64,000 nt of DNA. It comes from Antedon mediterranea. Lineage: Eukaryota > Echinodermata > Crinoidea > Comatulida > Antedonidae. The position numbers and the translations under genes were made by a program. Shown in pieces: positions 43,201 to 55,200 of this stretch (its first letter is position 1; every line of letters begins with the position of its first letter). The stretch is taken from NCBI RefSeq assembly GCF_964355755.1, contig NC_092672.1, positions 22,194,501 through 22,258,500 of the forward strand, read 5' to 3'. The notes beneath the pieces were generated by a model that worked only from the letters and a program-made list of their open reading frames with translations, did not search any database and had not been told where the DNA came from.

Positions 43201-46200
43201 ACTATAAGAACATTCCCATACGAGGGGGCTATGTGAGCGAAGCGAGCTTCACTAGGCTGGGGGCCAGGAGGCGAAGCCCCCGGAATCAACATGTTTTAGC
43301 GTCATTTGAGGCCACTTTAATCAGATTTTGGGTAGTCGTATCACTTTTTTCCATTTTTTATAATGCATAAATAAAATACTGCTTACAAAAAAACGATGCG
43401 CGATGACTGTTTAAATCCATATTTTTCAATTTAAAAAATAAAAGTTCAAAATATGCCTATATTTATCGGGTAAATTGTAGCATAGAAAATATACGCAAAC
43501 GTAAAACGTACCCACAGACCAAGAGGTAGGCCTATATTGTTTATTGCAGAGGCGTAGGCTGGTTGCTGTCTGGGGGTGCAAACATAGTAAATGGGTGCCT
43601 TGGGCTGATCTGTAAGACAATTTTGAAAAATAGAGCTGCTAGGTCCCTGGAAGTTGCAATTATACATAATATTGATGGGCCTACTATGAAACGAAATTAC
43701 AAGTCTACAGAACGAGACAACCGTGGTTGGGATGGAGCTAAGAAAATTCTGAAAAATAGAGTTGGAGATCCCGGAAATTGGACTTTTTATACTTCAAAAC
43801 ATGAAACAAAATATATAAGTCAAATACAATTTATTTTGGATTAACCAACAAAATATCCAAAGTTGTTAAATAAAATGTTACTACTCTAGAAATAAACTGA
43901 ACGTAAGATATTCATGGATTGTTTAATAAGTGAAGTAATAAGTTTGCCATGTTTACTATTATAAATAATAAGTGTTCTTGGATTTGATGTATTTTTTTTG
44001 TAAGTAAATATTATAGCACCCCTCTATAGTGTAGACATGCTTTTATAAAGTCTTCCAATATTTCTAAGTTGGGAAGTCCAAAACTTCCTTCTAAATTATA
44101 TTAATAATTAGAGCATAGCATTTCATATTTGTATAGAAGCCTTTACCAGTGACATTGCTTTAAATCCTAATTACTTAATACAGATTCACTTTTTTATTTC
44201 TTGCCAGGAAAAGTCACGCCCAAGTAAGAGAGACAGAAAGTACAAAGGAATACAATTTCCTGGTATAAATTGGGGGAAAAAATTTTTTCGTCAAAAGGTA
44301 AGGTTTTCTGTAATCAGTTTATTGAGTTTGGTGATTTACGAATTGATTTAGAAATAAATATTCATGTACATTTTGATAAACTAAATTAATGTTTTTTAGT
44401 TCAAAACTACCACAAACAGCAAAACCACCACAAACAGTGGTAAGTTCATTTTATTTTTCTAACAGCTATACAATTTAACTCAGTTCATCTAATAGATAAA
44501 TTATGATTTCCTTCTACTTTATTTTTTATTTACTCATATTTTAGAGGTGAATACTGGAACACCTGCAAAAGCTAAAGATGTGAGTACTACAATATAGCAT
44601 TTGTTGACTGTTCTATTTAACTCAACTCTGTCTCCTTGAAAAGAACAATCCATCTTTCTTTCAACTTTCAAATTCATTACCGTACTTGTATACTGAAAAT
44701 AAGGAATTAAATCTGTTATACTTTTAACATTAGCCCTAGAGTAGTTTTGGCAGTTTATCCGACTATTTTACTTTATCATTTTGATTTAGCTTTTCTTTAT
44801 TCTATTAAGATCCAGCCACTGATAGCCACAGCATTGTCAGTAATTTGCCTTTGAATTTATATACTTACTTTTGACATGATATACAACATTATACTGATAT
44901 GAATGGTTCAGAAAGTAAAACATTTACTTCTATGTTATTTATATAATATTTTTTATTTTTATATTTGTGCATCAGGTTAGCAAGAAGTCAACTGCAGAAG
45001 GTAAGTGTGTAATTAACTGTTAAATTCTTAATACTTTAATTGTGCAAGTATAAAATAATGGAACATGCTGAGTGAATAATAATAGAATTAGTGAATGATA
45101 AAAATGATGATTGACAACAGTGATGAAGAAAATTAATAACGACAATGATAAAGTTGATTAAATTAACAGTGAAATGCATAGTTTGTGAGTGTTTACTAAA
45201 ATGATCAAGATAGCCTTTCTACCTAAAGAAGAACCATTTAATCACTTTTTACATCTTTTCTTGTCATTTTATGTTTAATAAGTTTTATCTTTTAATCATT
45301 TTAATTGTAAGAAAAGTGATTTACTGAAATATTGTTGCTACAGTATATCAGTGCATTATATATTTATTTTTTATCCTTTATAAATATCATGTGTAATATT
45401 TTACTAAAATGAGAAAGAGGTAGATCACTATTATTCAAATTGTCATTTAAGTGCAATAATGTTAAAAACAAAAACCAAAAATTAGGGTGAGACCACGAAA
45501 CACAACCAAAAAAATGAACGTAAAGATATAATGATAAAGATAATGACAACAGAGAATTACCACAGAGAAGATGTCATTGATAATGGTAACATTTAGACAA
45601 ATTATAATAGTTGTAGAGATGATAATGATGATATATTCAATGTCTATTATCTTTTTACATATATATAGTCTATTTGATTTGTAAACATTATTTTTTAAAC
45701 ATTTTAATTAATGATTAATAAAGGAACTGAAGATGCATCATTGATTGTTCAACAATCGTTGGATAAAGATATTATTCAGGAAATTTTTTCAAAACAAGAA
45801 GTAAAACAGTCTCCTTTGAAAACCTTTAACATTTGGGATCACGGGGGACAGCTAATCTATCAAGGAATACATCAGGTAAGTTTAGGACATTTTGTATGTT
45901 TGTATGGTCTATTGTTTGTGTATTAACAGTTTTAATGTCTAATTATGGCAGTATCTTATCTGTATCACATGGATAGCATTCTGCTGTGTGTAGGTAGGTG
46001 GGAACATGCCCACTGTACAGATTGTTGTTTAGGCCTTCCACCTATCCTAATGTTAACAGATTACCCAACAAACCTCTTTGTATCTCTTCACACACCCAAT
46101 CTATAAGTTTTGCAAGCTATCCATAGACTTCTCTCACTACATGTGAAGTGAATTTGAAGAGCTTTTTCTCTATTTAGCACTCTGAACTATTTCTAAAGTT

Positions 46201-49200
46201 TACTTTTCTTTATTCTAATATATTTGTATTCTGTTCACATTATTTGTATATTGCTGTTTTAAGAGATAAGTATTTCTTTGATGATATGCGCTCTATATGT
46301 TCTGGATATATTTATTGATTTTTAGAAAACACTGCATTCTATTACATCAGTAGGCTTTACTATCCTTCACAAATAGTTTATAAATTATTGTTTTTATTTT
46401 GTATGCAGATCTTTTTGACATCAGAGGCAGTTTATGTTGCTGTCTTTGATTTGAGTAAAGACCTCGATGATCCTGCAATAGTAATAGATCCCAATGGGGT
46501 AAGTATTTCAGGGGTATTAGATTAGATTAGATGTTGTTGACAATTTCATTCATTGGTTAAAGTAAAATGCTTGCATTGCAATGTAGCTGTGTCAAAGATA
46601 GTCATAGTTTTGTTTTTATATAAGCTTGTTTGGTACTAAAATAATATACAATTTCTTATAGATTTTTTATAGAAAATTATTATTTAAAATTAATAAAATT
46701 ATTTTTTACAGCAACAACGTAAACATCATTGGACAAATCGTCAGTTTTTACTGTCTTCAATCCTGTCAATATATTCCCATAGTCGTATATTGGGAGAGAA
46801 TATTGAGAAGGAAGTAAATTTACCTGCTATCCTTGTTGTTGGCACACACAAGGCAAGTCTGGGAGAAACAGAAGAAAAACAAAATGAAGAGGTTAGTAAT
46901 AATATAGGATAGGTTTGTGTTTACATTTAATACAAAGCTTAAAATATTTGTCTTGGGCACATGTACCACAGTGGGTATAGTACATTTAAACTGTAGGACT
47001 AATAATCAATCAATTTACACAGTTTTAAATCCACCAAATGTAATTTAGCTTTTTGTACAAATTAATTTGACAAGAAATAAAACAAGTGATTGTCAAGTAT
47101 GAAATATATAAAGAATATACTTGATGAAAATGAAACATAGAAGAGGACATTTGTACTTTATTAATATTACTACATGTTAGCATTTTAAGGTTTTAAAATA
47201 AAGTTTTGGGGTGGGGAGAAAAATTAACAATTCTTTTTGTATGTTTAAATACGGTGCTGTTTTTATTGTCTTTTGTTTGTATATATTATGTAGTAGTGTT
47301 TAATTTTTTTTCAATCCAGGCAGAGGTGGTTTTACAGAAAGTTAAAGATTCCCTGAAAGGAAAACCATATGAAAAACATGTACTTGGATACTATGCTGTT
47401 GAAAACAGTAGGGAGACTACAGACAAGAGCTTTAGTGATCTGAAAAAAGTAATTCAGGATCTTATGAACCATTTAAAAAAGTCTATTCCATTAAAGTGGA
47501 TGCGTTTTAGATGTGAAATGTATAATCTGAGGAAGGACAAAATGATATGTTCTGCAGAAGAGGTAAATTTTTATTTTATTATAATTTTTTTTTTAGAGAA
47601 AGCAAAACTTGTTCAATAAATATTGTGAAGGCAAATCACCTTTCTTTAACAACACATTCAAGACTGTCTGCTCTTGAAAACAAATCACCAGATTCTATTA
47701 TACTTGTACTTGGTGATGTTAATAAATGCCACCTTAACTATTCGGGCTATGTTCAATACATTAATAAACCAACTAACTCCCGTACCACTTTAGGTGCCTC
47801 GAATCATAACACAATATGTATGTTGCCGAAATACAGGCAGTACTTTAATAATAAATTTAAGCCTGCTACAATTAAATACCGCTCCTGGACAAGAGATGCA
47901 ATGGTCAGACGTGTACTATGACAACACTGACATAAATGCTAGTGTGACTGTCATCAATGAATACATCAAGCAATGCATCAACAACGTGATCCCAATTAAA
48001 CATAAGAAGTCATACTTACACAACAAACCTTGGATGTCTTAAAATATTGCAACATGCGAAAAACAGCGTTCCTTTGCTAACAACGTCTACAGTCTCGTGA
48101 AACAAAAAGAAATTAGAAATTCAAAAACTGTGATAGCCAAGCAGCATGTAAAGCAATGCAAACCATAACTGGTTTTAACTGTAAACAAAAAAAGGATATA
48201 AATGGTAATACAAACTAAACTTGTAAATGACCTCAATGAATTCTATTGTAGATTTGACAAATACGACTTTAGTGATTGTATTAATGCAAAAGTTAAGTTA
48301 CTAGAAAACAAAGTTAAACTATTAGATCATGAATCTTACAAGTTGCATGTCAATGAACACTTAAGCAGGTTTTAGGTGTTAAGGAAACAAAATCTATGGG
48401 CCCTGACGGTATTAGTAATAAAGTCCTGAATTGCTGTAACCACCAATTGTCGGCAGTTTTTACTAAACTATATCAATGCACTATAGACTCTGGATTGTTC
48501 CAAACTAATTGTAAAACTTCTCTAATTTCTTCTTTACCAAAAGCTAAAATAAACCTCCTACTTACCTCAATGATTACCGTCCAATCGCGTAACATCAAAT
48601 CCCATGAAATGTCTAGAACGAATCATACTAAGAGCACTGGGAAAGTCAAAAGATGTTACCGCAAATTATATTAATAAGTTTGCATATAAACCAAACATAG
48701 GTGTAGATGATGCTGTGATCATATACAATGTCTATAAACACCTAGAAAAACTAAGATCCTATATCAGGTTGACCTTTATTGACTTTTCCAGTGCCTTTAA
48801 CCATACTTTAACTGTTTTCAACCCCACTTACTCATTGATAAGATGTATAAATTAGATGTCAATAATAACATTTTGCTTTGTCTTAAGTTACTTCAGAGAG
48901 ACCACATTATGTTAAAATTAGTGATACACAATCTGAATTACGCAAAGTTGGCATGGGCGCACCACAAGGCTCAGGCCTTCTTTTATGCTTATTCAAACCG
49001 GACGTAGACTTAGAGTACCGCTTAGAATACGAACCTCAAAATACCGATTATCATTCGTCCCACAATGCATTTTCGAGTATAATGACACAAGATAATAATT
49101 TAATTTGTTTACTTTACATACTGAGTATTTTTTACTTTTTAAAGTTATTCTAAATGTTTTATGCTGTTTATTGCCTTGAAGAAGACAAATTTCAAATTAT

Positions 49201-52200
49201 ATATTTTTTGACAATAAAGTTATCTTGGATCTTGAATATGCATTGGCTTATAACTTTTAATTCAGGTTTAGATTTATTATTCATTCATTCAATTCATGTA
49301 AGACTTTCCTTGCTCAAACATAAATTAAAAGTAAATATAAATATAACAGAAATAAACAATATACTTATTCAAAGAGTTTTAAACTATATTCATTTCAACT
49401 GGCATATATGCATGAATAGAGTAAGAGATGAATAGCATTCAATAACAATTGTATTCATTTCATACTTGACACTTGTCTGACAAACTTAGTATGCAGAGGG
49501 TGAACATGTTTAAAACATAATTGATTTTGATACACTGTCAATAGAAATCAGTTATTCGGAAATGCTTTTAGAAATTTACTTCTCACTTCAAGTATGGCAT
49601 GCACAATAGAATATTCGCAAACATTTCCTAATACAAAATTTGAGCCAGATGCGGCTTGTGGTATGTATTGTATTTTGACGTTGAGTGCAGAAAGTTATTT
49701 TGAAGAAACACATACCAATTGTGTGGGGTACAACACTTTTATATTTATTTAAATTTTTTTTTAATGCATTTTTGTTGATTTTAGGTTAAAGAAATGGCCA
49801 GACAAAATGGAATTGGTGATGAAAGCCAACAGTTAATTATGCTTAACTTTCTGTACGACCTTGGTGACATCATCTACTTGCCTGATAATGAATTATTACG
49901 GAATCAAGTGGTGTTGGACCCAATGAGTCTTGTTCAGTTTGTTACAGCATTTGTGACAGTGGTTACGCCTGATGAGTTTAAAGTAAGTGGGCTTATATAA
50001 TGAACATAAATGCTCATTCATTTTATTTATAAATAAACAGAAAAAATATTAAAAATTGTATTTTATTGGTTAATTTAGTTATACTTTGATCCACAATTCC
50101 CATGTTGATTTGTGTACATATAATAATCTGTAAATCGTCTTTCTCTAATGTATAAATATGATGTGGCTTTGTTCAATATCTTTCACAAAGAGCAATCTCT
50201 CCCAGAAATAAATTGTTCAGCTCTACTTAAAAGAGCTTTTACTATGAATTTCCTTGCCATCTCTAATTATGTCACTAGTTGTTAGAAAAGGGCTTTAGTT
50301 ATTACAAATTTAAATATTAGCTGGAACTAGAGATAACTTGGTGTTTTACTATAAAATCTGACATTTTATTCATTGTATTAATTCACTACTGTTCACAGGA
50401 GCATTGGTGTAGCTATCAATGCCCTATCACTGCAAATTGTATAGAAGTTATTTAAAAGACCAACATTATGTCTTCATCATAGGTCTACTCTTGTACTTTA
50501 AACATTTCATTTTATAATTTGATGTGTTATTTTAGAAACCTCGGTACCTTGAAGCTTTTAGAAACCTTAACGAAGGCATACTGGATGAGATGTTGTTAAA
50601 GAAATTGTGGAAGAAGCATGATATTGATGATGAGAAATTCCAATTCCTTGTAGACCTGATGATTCGATTTGGTTTCATTTGTGAGAGAACAGCCTCCACC
50701 AGCCAAGCCATCATGGAAAGTACATCTATAGTAGGTTTTTTTCTTAACCTTTTAACACTTTATACATTCCATTGCCAATTTGGTTGTGTGACAGCTTTAA
50801 GTTGGATAAGATTTGTTTTTACTGAAAGGGAACTTCGTATTGACCTTGTTTTTTGTACGAAATTAAAGCTATTATTGTAATAATAATACCGAATAGATTG
50901 CAAACATGTTTACACTGATTGATATAAAGTTTGTGGTACACCACATATATAAAGTTCTGAAAAGAACTTAGTCCAGTCAATCTAATGATATACCCACCAC
51001 AAATTGCAATAGTAACAAAGCTAGTATTTTTGAATTCTATATAATGTGTAGAACGACATACTAAAAGTCACCGAAAATTCAAGCATTGGGTCAAGGGGTC
51101 AGAGGTCAATAAAGGTCATTTTAAGTCAAAATTAATATGCCCCATTAATTACATATATTTAACCATTTAAAATACATTATATACATGTGGGATTTACGTC
51201 ATCCGAAAGCTTATTAAATTTCCTATTCAGTGATATCAAACTTATAGTCATAACATTTTCATTTTTGCGGGAAAACAGAACATAATGTGTCAATTTTGGC
51301 TAAAAATGTTGTTTTCGCTGTAAACAACAATGGTATACACACACGGATACCCTGGGGTGAACATTTCAGTTCAACGCGATACACATGACCAGTTCAAGAT
51401 GCAGATGAGTGACATCTCTGTTCCTGTTGCTTCTGGATGATCTACATTCCATTTTTTCCAGATGGCATTTGTGTTGCCATGGTTACAGTATTTATATTGG
51501 GATGTATAAGTATTTGTTAACCAGTAGAAATACAAAGATGTTCAACAGCAGTTTGACAATGACCTCCATGTTGTATGACGTTCGGACCATCTGGGGTGGA
51601 TTGTCAACAGACCTGGTGACTGAAAAAGTTTCTATGAGAAGCCTTACAGAAAACCAGAGGTTTGACAAGAGAATATAGGAATGCGTACATCCAGACCAAA
51701 TCTGCGCTGAAATGTATGTAATGCCTTGTAATAGTATCAGGGCGTTACTCCAGCAGTGGCTAACATAAGACCTTATGGCCACACGTCGGGAACACAATGG
51801 CAATTGAAAAATCTATTTGGTTACGACTCAGAGACTTCATACCATTGATAATTATGAAAGCGGCTCATCCACCAAAGACGGCGCACATGGTAAGGCGGGT
51901 CAGGTGGTAGTGTCCCTGTACATTTTACCAGTGACATGTTCCACAAAATAGGATCACTTTCTGTAACAAACAACAATTTATAAATCTTCGTAACTAGTAT
52001 TTGAACAACATGGCAATGAGTGAATGCAGCTGCTGATGCAGATGTTCTTTCGGATAGTACAAAAAACCATTGAATAAGCAAACAGGAAAACATCTGTCAT
52101 TATCCGATGACACGGATCTACTAGTGCTCCTCTGCAGTCAAGCATTTAAAACATCTTGTGATATTCTTTGAGATGCTGGACAATCAAACTGGTTCAAACA

Positions 52201-55200
52201 GTACATTTGAGAGACATCTGTGATAACCTTCTGTTTGCTCATGCGATACTGGTGACACAACATCCAGAGTTTTCGGAATTGGAAAACAAGTGGCTCTAAA
52301 AAAAGCTTGTCATTGCACTTATTTCTGACATTATGCTGTAGTCTTCAGATGCAAACAAGCTACAAAGGATGACATTGTGGTTGCTAGAGAAAATGGTTTA
52401 GTGCGTCTGTACAATGGACTGACTGCCTGGACAACGTGGAATGCCTTTGACTCCCATCTACAAGTACAACCTCGCATATCGCCAACTTCATAATCGTACC
52501 ACAACCAAGGTACTTAACATCATGTTCAAGTTCAAGTTATCTTTTAGCAATGGAGTGGGGTTGATATGTGTACCGAGGATTTGGGATGGAAGATCAAATG
52601 ATGGAAACATGGTTCCTCTACACACAGACTTAAAGCCAGAATCTGAGTATCTCCTTGAAGCATTCAGAGTAACTAGAACTACATGTGGTGAATGCAATGG
52701 CATTGCACTGTACTAATACCCGAACAAGAAAGTGATACTGAAGACATATAAGTTGTGAGTCCTTTTCTATTTGAAGGATTAAACAATATCATCCCACATG
52801 GAGCAATTCAAATAAAAAGGTCTGGATTTAAATGATCTTACAAAATATACAAAAAATATCACATTATACAGTACAATATAACAAGAGTCAAAGTTCAAGA
52901 ATTTAAGAGTCGGATGGCAACTGAAAGCGACGCCCATGAGGCATGAGCTCGAAATCACTGAACAAGGCATGGTTAACATTTTTTAGAATAGCCCTACTTT
53001 TTTCTAGAGTTTGCATGTCACAGAAGGAAGATAAGCTACGAAGTTGACAACCTATTAATTTAGAACTTAAGTTAACAATCCTTTGTAGTGAGTTTCTCTC
53101 TTTGACCCTAAGACTAAAAAACCAGCATATAAAGGAAAAAAGTTAAAACGTTCTCAATAACGGAATTATAAAAAACCATGAGAATTACTTCATCGACATT
53201 AAAATGGTTCAGCTTCCTTAACAGATAAAGTCTCTGGTGTCCTTTCTTTACTATTGCCTCTGTATTTAATTCCAAGCTGAGATTGTCCTCAAATATAGTA
53301 CCTAGGTATTTAAAGGAATGGACAATATCGCTGGTTCGTCATTTGTGGGGGATACCAGAGGGCTGCGTCCTTTCTCCTTCCTAAAATCTACAATAATCTC
53401 CTTGGTTTTGGTCACATTGAGTTCCAAGTAGGAGTTTCCACAAAATTGGATAAAACCATCTAATGCGGAACCATGACCGTCCTGTGAATTTTGAAGGAGA
53501 GACAGCAAGACAGTGTCGTCAACAAATTTGAAAAGATGACTATTGTCCTGTTTGCTCCGACAGTAATCCGTGTATATAATATACAGGAGAGGAGAGAAGA
53601 CGCAACCCTGCGAAGATCAAATACTTCTCATTACGTATATTCGTTGATACTAAAATTATCAAAAATCTATCTATAGTAAATCATGAGTTGATTCCAAATT
53701 ATCAAGACTCATTAATTAATCAACAATAGTGCATACCGCTAATGAATTTCATTTTTCTTCTAGCTAGCATAATTTTTCCTATTTCATGACGATACAATAG
53801 GTACAAGAAAAACATTATTTGCACCAAATACTTCCAAAATATAAATATAATATATATAAACATAATTTAGTTTTACGCTATTTTAAGAAAATTTGAGTTT
53901 TTGTAAAAGGCCAATGACCTTTTGACCTCTAGTTACCTATAACTGTTGTATTAATTGTTTTTTTAATGTATATTATTAGTAGGATATATATACTCTACAC
54001 ATTGGTACTAAAGCTATTTAGATATGATTATAAAACAATGGATTATAGGCATAAACGCTACCCCCTACCCCAAAATTGTTTACATTACATTTGATCAAGA
54101 ATCAATTTCAATAAGAATAGTACAGTACATCATTACTTTTAAAATTCTTCTAGTTAACATCATGTTTCCTATTTTATATATCGATATAGGTACAGATAAA
54201 ACACAATTTTGATTAAATGCATATACAATTATGGCACAATATTACAGTTAATCATTTAATCATCAGGAAAAAAATGAGTTTTTGTAAAAGGTCAATAACC
54301 TTTTGACCTCTAGTTATATAAATAAATGTTGTATTTTGTTTTTTTAAATTGCATATTAGAAAGAAATATATATTCTACACATTGATATCAAGATTATTGA
54401 GATTGGATTATAAAACCACAAGTTATGGGCATAAATGTTACCCCCTACCCCAAAATATTTATGGAATAAAATCACTATATAGTTGTTGAGATTACGTAAA
54501 AAATAATGTGTTCCAATGCTTCAATTTTCGGTGACTTTTAATATGTCATTATAAACTACATTTGGAATGAAAAAATTAATGTTTCGTTACTATTGCAATT
54601 TGTGGTGGGTTTACCTCTAAATATCACTAGATTGACTGGACTAACTGTTGAGTTTCTCGATACGTTTCAATCAATATACTTGGATCGTCCACAAGAGTTT
54701 ATATTTGGTGTACTGCAATCTTTATATCAACATATTGATTTCAGCATGAAAACCTTCACACAATATGTCATCCGTTACATTACTATTACAATTTTAATAG
54801 ATCCATTAAAAGCCAAACTAGGAAGTCCTTTGTTGTAATTAGCATTCATTATGTATAATTCAAATGTTCGACGATAACTCTATACTGTATTTGGTTATCC
54901 GCACTTGGTTGTTATTGTGCGAACTACATCAACTGGAGCGGTTGTGTTTCACTCGACCTCTCTAGGCATGAAATCTCTATGCACAATCTAGAGTATATAG
55001 TCCGGGAATTTTGAACGAGTCCAGCCGACACAGTATAGGCACAAGGGCACTCCTTGTGCCTAGTACAAGCGTTTTTCAACGTAGCAATTTTAAAGCAACT
55101 TAACAAGTATTTTTATATCATGTTGTTTGTATAGCTGTCTGTATATTGATGATATTTTATATTTATTATATGCTATTTCAAGCTGAAATTTTGTATGGAT

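Larger units (their letters stand above)
50971..54641. mobile_element. 3.7-kb DNA transposon with long inverted repeats
   Basis: Left end GTCCAGTCAATCTAATGATA, CCCACCACAAATTGCAATAG, then TAAAAGTCACCGAAAATTCA; the right end (about 54515-54641) is its reverse complement with scattered changes, giving arms of about 120 bp. Flanked by TA (50969-50970 and 54642-54643). It fills most of intron 19 and holds a decayed plus-strand gene (51400-52745), a minus-strand LINE fragment and an internal direct repeat. The superfamily is not settled. Confidence 0.85.

Noticed and set aside
41539-43210. CRISPR-like array of regular 23-bp units
   Set aside because: There are no variable spacers; units are contiguous head to tail, the host is a eukaryote and the array is intronic.
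43563-43844. A 93-codon plus-strand frame in intron 9
   Set aside because: It has no recognisable domain, no fitting splice sites, and would break the frame between exons 9 and 10.
47206-47619. Reading the 137-codon frame around exon 17 as a separate gene start
   Set aside because: Its first 38 codons are intron sequence upstream of a clear CAATCCAG acceptor; only 47320-47562 carries the Roc-COR homology.
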